A stretch of 64,000 bases of DNA from Flavimaribacter sp039888615 (GCA_039888615.1 JBDQQS010000005.1); one strand, 5' to 3'. Shown: positions 15,003 through 23,184, numbered from the stretch's first letter. Numbers and translations: made by a program. Notes: a model not told the origin generated them from the letters alone.

Positions 15003-17054
15003 ATGGACAATCAGTGGAATGACGCGGCGGCAGCGCAGGCGATCGAGGATTACGGGCACGCCGGCGAGGATCTTGCGCTGCGCACCTACACGACGCGGCT
15101 GCTTGGCAAGGTTCCGCAACTGGTGCTGCATGGCGGCGGCAACACATCGGTGAAGACGCGGGTTACGGATCTGCTCGGCGAGGAGTATGAGGTGCTGTGC
15201 GTGAAGGGCAGCGGCTGGGACATGGCCTTCATTGAGCCGCCTGGCCTTCCAGCCGTCAAGATGGAGCCGCTCCTGAAGGCGCGCGCGCTTGACGCGCTCA
15301 GCGACGAGGCGATGGTGGCGCTGCAGCGCAGCAGCCTGATCGATCCGGGTTCGCCCAACCCCTCCGTCGAGACGCTGCTGCACGCCTTCCTGCCACACAA
15401 ATTCGTCGATCACACCCATTCGACCGCGATCCTGGCGCTGGTCGACCAGGAAAACAGCCGCGAACTGATCGGCAAGGTATTCGGCGACCGCATGGGCTTC
15501 GTGCCCTACATTCCGCCGGGCTTCGAACTCGCCAAGGCCGCCGCCGACGTGTTCGACGAGAACCCGGACGTTGAGGGTCTGATCCTCGACAAGCACGGCA
15601 TCTTCACCTTCGGCGATACGGCCAAACAGGCCTATGACCGGATGATCGCCGCGATCAACGAAGCCGAGGCCTATATCGCCGAAAACGGCAAACCACCCTT
15701 CACGCCGCGCACAGATCTGCCTGTCAATCCGGCGAGCGCGCTGCAGATCGCGCCGGTGTTGCGCGGCGCTGTGGCGGAAGTGCTGGGCGAGGGGGGCTAC
15801 AACCGTTTCGTCTGCGACTTCCGGACCTCGCCGGCGATCCTCGATTTCATCAACGGCGCCGATCTCGAAGATTATGCGCTGCGCGGCGTGACGACGCCGG
15901 ACCTGACGATCCACGTCAAGAACTGGCCGGTGATCCTGCCGCCTTGCCCTGCGGACGACGTCGAGGCCTGGGCCGATGAGGCGCGCAAGGCGGTGCAGCG
16001 CTACACGGAGATGTATCGCGCCTATTTCGAGACCAACAACGCCCGCGACGATATCGAGCGTACGATCCTCGACCCGATGCCGCGCATGGCGATCGTGCCC
16101 GGGCTCGGCATATTCGGCTTCGGCCGCACGGCGAAGACCGCGAGCATTTCCGGCGACGTCGCGGAAGTGTGGTCGGCCAATGTCGCCGACGCCGAAGCGA
16201 TCGGCAAATTCTATCCGCTGCCGGCGGAGGAACTCTTCAAGCTTGAATACTGGTCGCTTGAACAGGCGAAGCTGAAAAGCCGCAAGGTGCTGCCGCTGAC
16301 CGGCCAGGTGGCGCTGGTGACCGGCGGCGCAGGCGGGATCGGTGCTGCGACGGCGAAGCTTTTCGCTGCAACCGGCGCGCATGTGGTCGTCGCCGATCTC
16401 GACGGCGAGGCGGCTGCGACGGTCGCCAAATCCATCGGCAACCAGTCGATCGGCGTCGCCTGCGACGTGACCGACAGGCAAAGCGTGCGCGCCGCCTTCG
16501 ATGCGGCGGTGGAAGCCTTCGGCGGCGTCGATATCGTCATCTCCAACGCCGGCGCCGCCTTCCAGGGCGAGATCGGAACGCTGGATGACGCTGTTTTGCG
16601 CACGAGTTTCGAGCTCAACTTCTTCGCTCACCAGGCCGTGGCGCAGAACGCGGTGCGGATCTTCAAGCTGCAGCAGACCGGCGGCGTGCTGCTGTTCAAC
16701 ACGTCGAAACAGGCGATCAATCCGGGCGCGAATTTCGGCGCCTACGGCCTGCCCAAGGCTGCGACGCTGTTCCTGTCGCGGCAATATGCGCTGGAATACG
16801 GCAAGATCGGCGTGCGCTCGAGCGCAGTCAACGCCGACCGTATCCGTTCCGGCCTGCTCGACGACAGCATGATCGCCAGCCGCTCGAAGGCCCGTGGCGT
16901 TTCGGAAAAGGAGTACATGTCCGGCAACCTGTTGAAGCAGGAAGTCACCGCCGACCACGTGGCGAAAGCCTTCCTGGATCTGGCGATGGCCGAGCGCACG
17001 ACCGCCGGCGTTCTGACCGTCGACGGAGGCAATATCGAAGCGGCGCTGCGGTAG
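15003..17054 (+). CDS. Bifunctional class II aldolase / short-chain dehydrogenase
   Basis: Fusion enzyme of 683 residues. The N-terminal ~430 residues are a class II (zinc) aldolase/adducin domain: HGGGNTSVKTRV binds the sugar phosphate and the metal ligands include HTHSTAIL near residue 137. The C-terminal ~250 residues are an SDR domain with the NAD-binding VTGGAGGIGAATA (around residue 439), SNAGA and the catalytic Y-x-x-x-K in FGAYGLPKAATL. In the family, the aldolase splits a ketose-1-phosphate into dihydroxyacetone phosphate and an aldehyde, which the dehydrogenase oxidises (rhamnulose-1-phosphate to lactaldehyde and lactate). No rhamnose isomerase or kinase is nearby, and shared operators tie it to mtnK and a sugar importer, so a 5-deoxy- or methylthioribulose-phosphate substrate is possible. 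Confidence 0.9.
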   Translation: MDNQWNDAAAAQAIEDYGHAGEDLALRTYTTRLLGKVPQLVLHGGGNTSVKTRVTDLLGEEYEVLCVKGSGWDMAFIEPPGLPAVKMEPLLKARALDALSDEAMVALQRSSLIDPGSPNPSVETLLHAFLPHKFVDHTHSTAILALVDQENSRELIGKVFGDRMGFVPYIPPGFELAKAAADVFDENPDVEGLILDKHGIFTFGDTAKQAYDRMIAAINEAEAYIAENGKPPFTPRTDLPVNPASALQIAPVLRGAVAEVLGEGGYNRFVCDFRTSPAILDFINGADLEDYALRGVTTPDLTIHVKNWPVILPPCPADDVEAWADEARKAVQRYTEMYRAYFETNNARDDIERTILDPMPRMAIVPGLGIFGFGRTAKTASISGDVAEVWSANVADAEAIGKFYPLPAEELFKLEYWSLEQAKLKSRKVLPLTGQVALVTGGAGGIGAATAKLFAATGAHVVVADLDGEAAATVAKSIGNQSIGVACDVTDRQSVRAAFDAAVEAFGGVDIVISNAGAAFQGEIGTLDDAVLRTSFELNFFAHQAVAQNAVRIFKLQQTGGVLLFNTSKQAINPGANFGAYGLPKAATLFLSRQYALEYGKIGVRSSAVNADRIRSGLLDDSMIASRSKARGVSEKEYMSGNLLKQEVTADHVAKAFLDLAMAERTTAGVLTVDGGNIEAALR

Positions 17055-17072
17055 ATCGCAGCGCCTGCAATT

Positions 17073-17633
17073 TCACTGTATAAGATTTACAGGTGTTTCG
17101 AGAAAGTTCATCTTCCTTGTCGTACCGTCATACTGAATAGAAACCCTGAATAATCGCTCAAGCCAACGCAGTCTGAACCGGCTTGGGCGAGGTTTCACGG
17201 CCGCCTCTTGCCGAGCCTCAAACCGGCATTTCCCGATCAACGCCGAGATTTCGTTCTTGCCAGCGTCAGGACCGATATCGAGAACGACCAGCTTCTCCAG
17301 TGGAACACTGGAATGATTGGCGGAGAACGTCGCAAAACACACAACGTCTTCCAGCGTTTCATCGTTGTGCCACGTCGTTATGACGAATTTGTCGTGCGGA
17401 ATGTCGCCGGAAAATTTTTCGATATTCGCGCAGTCGACGCTGTCGTCCCACAGGCTGCAGTCACGGCCCCATGCCATCATCCAAAGGCATCCCGACTCGA
17501 CCAGCCAGCGGCTCACCTCGTCCCGCCATGTATCCGTCACGTCTTCGCGGATCATAACAAGGCATTTGAACGGCTTATCGAAACCAAGATTTGGCGATTG
17601 ATCGCCGCTATGCAGACTGATGTATTCGAACAT
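17073..17633 (-). CDS. Hypothetical protein (resembles DUF7684)
   Basis: About 186 residues when started at the ATG at 17633 (MFEYISLHSG); an in-frame ATG at 17771 would add 46 Phe-rich residues that look non-coding. The core FKCLVMIREDVTDTWRDEVS, then a WMMAWGRDCSLWDDSVD stretch, and DKFVITTWHNDETLEDVVCF resemble the DUF7684 domain family of small cytosolic proteins of unknown role that carry conserved W-G, W-H and E-D residues. The C-terminus is basic. Codon use is AT-richer than the neighbours, so the gene was probably acquired. No partner is evident; the divergent gene encodes a secreted small protein. Confidence 0.6.
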   Translation of the reverse strand: MFEYISLHSGDQSPNLGFDKPFKCLVMIREDVTDTWRDEVSRWLVESGCLWMMAWGRDCSLWDDSVDCANIEKFSGDIPHDKFVITTWHNDETLEDVVCFATFSANHSSVPLEKLVVLDIGPDAGKNEISALIGKCRFEARQEAAVKPRPSRFRLRWLERLFRVSIQYDGTTRKMNFLETPVNLIQ

Positions 17634-17789
17634 TGACTTTGTTGCTTTTCCAGTCGCGAAACAGGAAAGACCATAGTCTTGTGAAAACTGCAACTGAAAG
17701 TAAAAGATTTCGCGAAGGATACTTGCCTTGGTGGTAAATTTCAGGAACAGATAATTTGTGAAGAAATCCATAGGGGATGATGGAGAAAC

Positions 17790-18173
17790 ATGTTTTTCAG
17801 CTTTTTATTTCGCCTTTCGCTTGCATTTACCATTGCCTTCGCTGTGAGCATTTCCGCCTATCCGGGTCAGACCGCCTCCAAAAAACCGTCAGGAAATCTG
17901 TCTGGCCAATACGGCAAGTTGCGGCGCGCGTTGCCGAAAAACCCGGACGATCCATGCACCGAGGCCGCCCAGGAATACAAGGCCGCAGGCGGTCATTCCG
18001 CCTATGCGCAAAGCAAGATCAATTATGAATATGGGGTGTATGTCTGCGGTGTGTCGCTCAATCGCCGATCAACCGAGGACGCCGAAAAGAACGCGATCCT
18101 GCGATGCCAGAACGCCATGAAACGGTGGAAATTCCACCACAATGGCAATTGCCGGGTCTACGCATCAAAATAG
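17790..18173 (+). CDS. Small secreted Cys-containing protein (DUF4189-like tail)
   Basis: 127 residues with a clear signal peptide (FSFLFRLSLAFTIAFAVSIS, cleavage near SAYPG). The mature part has four cysteines (DPCTEAA, VYVCGVSL, ILRCQNA, GNCRVYA) suited to two disulfides. The C-terminal pattern A-E-x-N-A-I-L-R-C ... C-R-V-Y resembles the end of DUF4189 domains, with the A-x-x-A-x-x-x-C helix and a closing Cys. The match is weak. It starts 19 bp into the region divergent from the preceding gene and ends next to a convergent zinc-ribbon gene. Periplasmic location is inferred. Confidence 0.6.
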   Translation: MFFSFLFRLSLAFTIAFAVSISAYPGQTASKKPSGNLSGQYGKLRRALPKNPDDPCTEAAQEYKAAGGHSAYAQSKINYEYGVYVCGVSLNRRSTEDAEKNAILRCQNAMKRWKFHHNGNCRVYASK

Positions 18174-18177
18174 CGCG

Positions 18178-18357
18178 CTAAAAGTCGCGCGGTTCGCCTT
18201 CACTTTCGAGAGACCGAGAGCGGTCATCCAGCCGGTCGGCCAAAGGCGCGCGGCATTTCGAACATAAAATCAGGTGCTTCGAAGACAAATTCAGCTCCGA
18301 GGCAGCGACGATCCTGTTCTGCTGCCCGCAGTTTCCGCATTTCATAAAAAGTTCCAT
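18178..18357 (-). CDS. Small zinc-ribbon protein
   Basis: 59 residues from the ATG at 18357 (MELFMKCGNC); a second ATG four codons on is possible. Two CxxC knuckles, CGNC near residue 7 and CSKC near residue 32, enclose a QNRIVAASELNLSSKHLIL segment, so a single zinc ribbon is likely, as found in small proteins related to FmdB or zinc-ribbon rhizobial ORFs. The tail is acidic and Arg-rich. The longer in-frame reading upstream begins in non-conserved sequence and was rejected. Function unknown. Confidence 0.55.
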   Translation of the reverse strand: MELFMKCGNCGQQNRIVAASELNLSSKHLILCSKCRAPLADRLDDRSRSLESEGEPRDF

Positions 18358-18546
18358 CGTATCAAAGCGCCTTTGTCGTCGATCTTGTATTTTCCCCATA
18401 GTATGAAACTTCGTCGGGACAATAAATCCGCCACTCGCTTTCCTTGCGCCACCCTCGCGAGTTCCGCCGTTCACGCTGCTTAAGTAACTTGCGCTCTATG
18501 CAACAAATACCTAAATCGCAGCAGTCCTTAATTACCGGACTGTCCG

Positions 18547-18768
18547 ATGCCTTCCGACACCCGGGAAACCGGGCTGCAGATCATGCTCGATGAAGAAGAT
18601 CTGGCGGCAATTGACGACTGGCGCTTCTCGCAGCGAATGCCCAGTCGGACGGCGGCGGTGCGGAAATAGCTGCGTCTTGGCATGCAGGCGGCGAAGTTGC
18701 CGACGGATTCCAAGATGCGTTCAAGCGACTATGGCGTCGTGCGCGACGATGATCCCGACGGGATCTGA
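18547..18768 (+). pseudogene. Broken ribbon-helix-helix-like regulator (in-frame TAG)
   Basis: Forty codons from the ATG at 18547 read MPSDTRETGLQIMLDEEDLA and on through WRFSQRMPSRTAAVR, then hit TAG at 18667, after which the same frame continues LRLGMQAAKLPTDSK to a TGA at 18766. Intact relatives in rhizobia read on as A-A-V-R-E-L-L-R-L-G, so the stop replaces one codon inside the last helix of a small CopG/ribbon-helix-helix-type protein. One base change would explain it. The truncated 40-residue peptide could still be made but would lack the final helix. Confidence 0.7.
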
Positions 18769-18965
18769 CGCTGTGCACTTTCGCGCGTTTAATTTCGTGG
18801 TGATGGTGATACACGTAAAGAGATATTTGGTTGGCTTGTCATCCAAATAACAAGATATGGTTTTACATCCGGACTGAAATGCGCCTGTAAGAACTCTGCA
18901 ATCGACACTTTGATTATGCAGCAGAAATTCTTCGCGCGAACAGTTCTGTATCATGGGAGCACATC

Positions 18966-20606
18966 ATGGAACGAAACGGTACTGGTCTTCGCCGAAAGAT
19001 CACTGAATGCGCGACGCTGGCTATTGCGTTGACAGTGACGGGTGGTCTGGCCTTCGCCCAGACATCGGCGGAGACCCTGCGGTCGCTCTCGGCGCCCGAC
19101 ACGATCGAAACGCATCTCGGAACCCTGGAGTTCGTGGATGGCGTCCCAACCGAAGCGACCGCCTCGAAAGTCTATGACACGCTGGATTTCACCCGGGCGC
19201 TCAACGTCTACAACAACAGTTTCCGCGGCGCGTCGGCCATGGCGCTCGTCAAGGGGTTCGACAGCATCGGCGCGAAACCGGGCGACGTCATCATTTTTTC
19301 CGAGTTGATGGACTCGAGTTCGCTCTTCCTGACGGCCAATGCGGATACGGTCTACTACCTGACGGGTCTCGACCTGAGCCAGGGTCCGATCGTGATTGAA
19401 CAGCCGTCCGACGCCGTGGGCACCATCAACGACATGTGGTTCTCCTGGATCATCGATATCGGCGGGCCAGGACCTGACCGCGGGCTCGGCGGAAAATATC
19501 TTATCGTGGGACCCGACTATGACGGCCCGCTGCCCGAGGGAGGCTATTTCGTCGGGCATTCGAAAACCAACCTCGCGCTTTATGCGGCGCGCGCCTACCT
19601 CGTCGACAACGACCCCAAACCGGCTGTCGAGAATGTGAAGAAGAACTTAAAAATCTACCCCTACAAGCCCGGCGCATACGGCTCCAGCATCGCTCAGGCC
19701 CTTGAGGGCGCCGTGCGCATTGCCGGCGAACCGGAGGTCCCGGAGACGAAGTTCATCGAGGGAACGGGACTGGCCTACAACACGATACCGCCCAGCGATT
19801 TCGGTTTTTTCGAATTGATCAACGAGGTTGTCCAGAGCCAGCCGGCCACCAGCTACGATGTGGAACTGGCCGGTCAACTCGCAGCGATCGGCATCGTCCA
19901 CGGCAAGGAGTTCAAGCCGGACCAAAGGATGAAGAAGATTCTTTCGGATGCCGCGGCCTTCGGACAGGCGACGGGTCGGTCCTTGAACTGGCGCTACGCG
20001 ATGAAACATCCGGATTGGGCCTACTACGAAGGATCGCACTGGGGCAGCATGCTGTGGCAGGGCGGCGCGTTTTTCGAAACGCCCCCGCCCTTGTTTGAAG
20101 ACGGGGCATTCAAGCCGCTGCCGCCAACAGGCGCGCGCACGCTCGATTCGCGCGCCGCGTTCTACTATGGCTACACGCTGGACTCACCCGGTATGATCAT
20201 GCGCATTCCGGGCGTTGGGTCGCAATATTTGATGAATTTCCTCGATTCCGGGGGAAGCCCTTTTGACGGAGCCAAAACCTACAAAGTAACGCTGCCGAAA
20301 GACGTTCCAGCGGAAGCCTTCTGGTCGCTTACGCTCTATGACAACCAGACACGCTCGATGCTCGCCACGCCGCAAAAATATCCGCGGGCGGGAAGCCAGA
20401 GTTTCCCTTCGCCCGCCGCAACCGCCGCCGCCGATGGAACGACCACTGTGTGGTTTTCGCCGGAGCAACCCGACGGGATTGGTCGTGGCAACTGGATTCA
20501 GACTGATCCGGACAAGGGCTGGTTCACGATCCTGCGTCTGTACAGTCCGAAGCCGTCCTTTTTCGACAAGAGCTGGAGGCCGACCGAGATCGAACCGGTC
20601 GAATAA
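18966..20606 (+). CDS. DUF1254/DUF1214 domain exported protein
   Basis: 546 residues with a signal peptide (residues 1-31, cleavage near AFAQ). The N-terminal DUF1254 domain covers about residues 70-200 (FDSIGAKPGDVIIFSELMDS, then LTANADTVYYLTGLDLSQGP) and the C-terminal DUF1214 domain about 420-535 (VPAEAFWSLTLYDNQTRSML, ending in a GWFTILRLYSPKPSFFDKSW motif). Such proteins are widespread in soil bacteria, and I know no proven enzymatic role; a periplasmic hydrolase-like or binding role has been proposed only by context. Start ATG at 18966 follows GGGAGCACATC. It stands alone, convergent with the carrier-protein gene, with a hairpin between them. Confidence 0.9.
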   Translation: MERNGTGLRRKITECATLAIALTVTGGLAFAQTSAETLRSLSAPDTIETHLGTLEFVDGVPTEATASKVYDTLDFTRALNVYNNSFRGASAMALVKGFDSIGAKPGDVIIFSELMDSSSLFLTANADTVYYLTGLDLSQGPIVIEQPSDAVGTINDMWFSWIIDIGGPGPDRGLGGKYLIVGPDYDGPLPEGGYFVGHSKTNLALYAARAYLVDNDPKPAVENVKKNLKIYPYKPGAYGSSIAQALEGAVRIAGEPEVPETKFIEGTGLAYNTIPPSDFGFFELINEVVQSQPATSYDVELAGQLAAIGIVHGKEFKPDQRMKKILSDAAAFGQATGRSLNWRYAMKHPDWAYYEGSHWGSMLWQGGAFFETPPPLFEDGAFKPLPPTGARTLDSRAAFYYGYTLDSPGMIMRIPGVGSQYLMNFLDSGGSPFDGAKTYKVTLPKDVPAEAFWSLTLYDNQTRSMLATPQKYPRAGSQSFPSPAATAAADGTTTVWFSPEQPDGIGRGNWIQTDPDKGWFTILRLYSPKPSFFDKSWRPTEIEPVE

Positions 20607-20613
20607 CTTAAAC

Positions 20614-20640
20614 GCCGGAGGCGGCGACGCCGCCCCCGGC
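20614..20640. terminator. Hairpin between convergent genes
   Basis: GCCGGAGGCGGC and GCCGCCCCCGGC pair with one mismatch around a GAC loop. It sits between the convergent DUF1254 and carrier-protein genes. No T-run follows on the plus side; GTTTAAG follows on the minus side, so termination of the carrier-protein gene is more likely. Confidence 0.5.
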
Positions 20641-20663
20641 TGCGCAGCAAGCAACGCAAAAAT

Positions 20664-20954
20664 TCATGCCGCGCGTTCGAACGCGCCGCTTCGACGCTCG
20701 ATCACCAGGCGCGCCATCAAGGTGGGCGTATTCGCGTCAATCATGTCGGGCAGGGCTAGCGGGCAGCCAAACCGCGACGCGACGTCTCCCAGAATTCCGG
20801 CGGCAATCATCGAGTGGCCCCCGAGATCGAAAAAGTCGTCGTCCGGTCCGACCTCGTCGATATTGAGCGCCTTCGCCCATGTAGAGGCGATTTGCAACGT
20901 GACCTGTCCGATTGAAGCGCTGGCGGAGCTGGCCGGATAAAGCGAAACGGGCAT
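20664..20954 (-). CDS. Orphan acyl/peptidyl carrier protein
   Basis: 96 residues forming one phosphopantetheine-attachment domain. The attachment Ser is in FFDLGGHSMIAAGIL near residue 48, with the acidic loop IDEVGPDDDF before it; the DLGGHS form is that of NRPS/PKS-type carrier domains, not of AcpP (DSLD type). SD AGGAG lies 5-6 bp before the ATG at 20954. There is no adenylation, ketosynthase, condensation or thioesterase gene nearby, so its partner must be elsewhere. It could serve a siderophore or lipid pathway in trans or be a relic. Divergent from the sodium-channel gene. Confidence 0.85.
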   Translation of the reverse strand: MPVSLYPASSASASIGQVTLQIASTWAKALNIDEVGPDDDFFDLGGHSMIAAGILGDVASRFGCPLALPDMIDANTPTLMARLVIERRSGAFERAA

Positions 20955-21104
20955 GGACTTCTCCTGATCTTTAAATTGTATGATCTTTCTACGCTGAATG
21001 TTTCGCGCCGGATCACCCGATCCTGCCCAAACGCCGTTTCACGCCTTGACAGCCGGGCGCCCCGGCGCCATCTGCAAGGCGCACTCTCCAGCCAACGGCC
21101 CGCA

Positions 21105-21896
21105 ATGCACCAGCTCCAATCGATCATCGAAAGCCGCAAATTCGAATGGACCATCACCGTGATCATCGTGATCAACGCGGTGACGCTCGGTCTCGAGACG
21201 GTTCCGGCGGCGGTCGCGCATTTCGGGGGCCTGCTGTTTTTTCTCGACAAGCTGATTCTCGCGATCTTCGTCGTCGAATTGCTGTCAAAGATGGCCGTCT
21301 ACCGGTTGAAGTTTTTCTCCGACCCTTGGCGGATCTTCGACTTAATCGTCGTCGGCATCGCGCTGCTTCCGGCTACCGGAAGCCTGTCGGTGCTCCGCGC
21401 CCTGCGCATCCTTCGGGTGCTGCGGCTGGTCAGTATGGTGCCGTCGCTCAGACGCGTGGTCGGCGGGCTGATTGCGGCGCTGCCCGGCATGGGCTCGATA
21501 GTGCTGCTGCTTGGCCTCGTCTTCTACGTCTTTTCCGTGATGGCCACCAAGCTCTACGGCGCAGCCTTTCCCGAATGGTTCGGCTCGATCCCCGAATCCG
21601 CCTATTCGCTGTTCCAGATCATGACGCTCGAAAGCTGGTCGATGGGGATCGTGCGACCGGTGATGGCGGAATATCCGATGGCCTGGGCATTCTTTGTGCC
21701 TTTCATCGTCGCCACCTCGTTCACGGTGCTCAATCTGTTCATCGGCATCATCGTGTCGGCCATGCAGTCCGAGCACGAGGCCGAAGCGTCCGCTGACCGC
21801 GAGGCGATGCACAGCGAGCAGGAAGTGATCCTGAAGGAAATCCGTGCGCTCAGGGCCGAGGTGCGCGCCATGAAAGCGGAAGCCGAGAAATCCTGA
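21105..21896 (+). CDS. Bacterial voltage-gated sodium channel (NaChBac/NavMs family)
   Basis: 263-residue single-domain six-helix ion channel that assembles as a tetramer. S1 begins WTITVIIVINAVTLGLE; S4 reads LRALRILRVLRLVSMVP with four regularly spaced Arg gating charges; the pore loop contains QIMTLESWSMGIVRP, where TLESWSM is the selectivity filter shared with NavAb and NavMs. S6 is FFVPFIVATSFTVLNLFIGI. The C-terminus is a charged amphipathic coiled coil (EVILKEIRALRAEVRAMKAE). The upstream in-frame 43 residues are not conserved-looking, so the ATG at 21105 is taken, although its ribosome binding site is weak. Likely role: Na+ entry for motility or pH/salt response, typical of marine or saline-tolerant bacteria. 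Confidence 0.9.
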   Translation: MHQLQSIIESRKFEWTITVIIVINAVTLGLETVPAAVAHFGGLLFFLDKLILAIFVVELLSKMAVYRLKFFSDPWRIFDLIVVGIALLPATGSLSVLRALRILRVLRLVSMVPSLRRVVGGLIAALPGMGSIVLLLGLVFYVFSVMATKLYGAAFPEWFGSIPESAYSLFQIMTLESWSMGIVRPVMAEYPMAWAFFVPFIVATSFTVLNLFIGIIVSAMQSEHEAEASADREAMHSEQEVILKEIRALRAEVRAMKAEAEKS

Positions 21897-21907
21897 CGTA
21901 TTTCCGT

Positions 21908-23005
21908 TCAGCCTTCCGGCGGGCGGAAATGCTTTGAAAGCTTCAGGCCCTGGGCCTGATAGTTGGAGCCGAGGTCGGATCCGTAGAGCGCGCGCGGGCG
22001 ATTGAGCATATGTTCGTAGACGAGGCGCCCGACGATCTGGCCGTCTTCGAGGATGAAGGGCACTTCGTGGCTCCGCACCTCCAACACCGCGCGGCTGCCT
22101 TTGCCGCCAGCTCCGCTGTGGCCGAATCCCGGATCGAAGAAACCGGCGTAGTGGACGCGGAATTCTCCGACTAGCGGGTCGAAAGGCGTCATTTCGGCGG
22201 CGTAAAGCGGCGGCACATGCACCGCTTCGCGCGAGACAAGAATATAGAACTCGTCCGGATCGAGGATCAGTGACCGGTCGCCGCGAATGTAGATCGGCTC
22301 CCAGAAATCAAGGACGTCATGCGCCGCCTTGACGTCGACGTCGACGACTTCGGTGTGATGCTTGCCCCGGTAGCCGGCAAGACCGTCCGGGCCCCCGGCG
22401 AGATCGACGGAAAGCGCGATGCCTCCGCCGGAAATATTCGGATGATCGGCGGCGACAAGCTGTTCGGCGGCGTGCAGGTCGGCGAGCTCCATCTCGCTCA
22501 GGCCGGCGCCGCCGGCGCGGAAGCGGATCTGCGACAGACGCGAGCCGCTGCGCACGACGATCGGAAAGGTGCGGGGACTGACTTCCAGGAATAGCGGCCC
22601 GCTGTAGCCGGCCTCGATCTTGTCGAATTCCTGGGCGCGGTCGGCCATGACGCGGGTGAAGATGTCGAGCCGGCCGGTCGAACTTTTGGGGTTTGCAGAG
22701 GCAGATACACCGTCCGGCAGATCCAGCCTCTCGATCAGCGACACGATATAGACGCAGCCGGTTTCGAGCACGGCGCCATTTGCGAGGTCGATCTCGTGCA
22801 GCTTCAGCCGCTCCAGCTTGTCTGTAACGGTGCTGCGGGGGCCGGGAAGGAAACTGGCGCGCACGCGATACGCTTTCGCGCCCAGCCGCAGATCCAGGCT
22901 CGCGGGCTGGATCTGGTCGGAATCCAGCGGCCGCTCGGTGATCAGCCGCCTGTCACGAAACAAGCCGAAAATATCGTCGTCGCAGAGAATGCCGGTTTCC
23001 CGCAT
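21908..23005 (-). CDS. dcd: 2'-deoxycytidine 5'-triphosphate deaminase (long form)
   Basis: Deaminates dCTP to dUTP for thymidylate synthesis. At 365 residues it is about twice the size of enterobacterial Dcd; this long alphaproteobacterial form holds two dUTPase/Dcd-like halves. Seen: QPASLDLRLGAKAYRVRA near residue 33 with the S-L-D-L-R-L substrate loop, SANPKSSTGRLDIFTRVM near residue 105 and, in the second half, RVHYAGFFDPGFGHSGAG, the glycine-rich trimer-interface loop. Starts at 23005 and is divergent from the riboswitch-controlled metZ, an arrangement I recall as common in Rhizobiales. Confidence 0.9.
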   Translation of the reverse strand: MRETGILCDDDIFGLFRDRRLITERPLDSDQIQPASLDLRLGAKAYRVRASFLPGPRSTVTDKLERLKLHEIDLANGAVLETGCVYIVSLIERLDLPDGVSASANPKSSTGRLDIFTRVMADRAQEFDKIEAGYSGPLFLEVSPRTFPIVVRSGSRLSQIRFRAGGAGLSEMELADLHAAEQLVAADHPNISGGGIALSVDLAGGPDGLAGYRGKHHTEVVDVDVKAAHDVLDFWEPIYIRGDRSLILDPDEFYILVSREAVHVPPLYAAEMTPFDPLVGEFRVHYAGFFDPGFGHSGAGGKGSRAVLEVRSHEVPFILEDGQIVGRLVYEHMLNRPRALYGSDLGSNYQAQGLKLSKHFRPPEG

Positions 23006-23087
23006 CGCTCCCCCTTCCTGTCATGGCGCTATCAATTGCAGCCGCGCATGATTGACGCAAGCAGAGCGAGGCTGTAAAGGATGCTTA

Positions 23088-23150
23088 TCCCGTGGTGATT
23101 TGGCCGACCGGCTTGCTGCCACGTTAAACAAGTCGCTAAAAGGTCGGGGT
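23088..23150 (+). ncRNA. SAM-II riboswitch
   Basis: H-type pseudoknot RNA that binds S-adenosylmethionine. Stem P1 is CGTGG (23091-23095) with CCACG (23119-23123); pseudoknot pairings are CTTG (23112-23115) with CAAG (23129-23132) and CCGACC (23104-23109) with GGTCGG (23142-23147). The GTGATTTGG, GCTTGC and CACGTTAAA..AAGTCGCTAAA blocks match the known alphaproteobacterial consensus closely. It precedes metZ, the usual target, so high SAM should switch metZ off. A terminator-like hairpin follows at once. Confidence 0.93.
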
Positions 23151-23151
23151 G

Positions 23152-23184
23152 AAAGCCGGCTCGCGACGCGAAGCCGGTTTTTTT
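23152..23184 (+). terminator. Intrinsic terminator in the metZ leader (attenuator)
   Basis: CCGGCT (23156-23161) pairs with AGCCGG (23172-23177), extended by A/T pairs, and is followed by seven T residues. Its 5' arm AAGCCGG (23153-23159) is also complementary to CCGGCTT (23108-23114) inside the riboswitch, giving a possible antiterminator that excludes the SAM-bound fold. The site lies 16 bp before the metZ start. Confidence 0.75.

Noticed and set aside
14979..16958. 659-codon minus-strand ORF opposite the aldolase-dehydrogenase
   Set aside because: A GC-rich shadow: the plus-strand frame has intact aldolase and SDR motifs and the antisense reading has none.
20976..21104. N-terminal extension of the sodium channel
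   Set aside because: Arg-rich, without helix or domain character, and crosses the promoter side of the carrier-protein gene; S1 begins just after the ATG at 21105.
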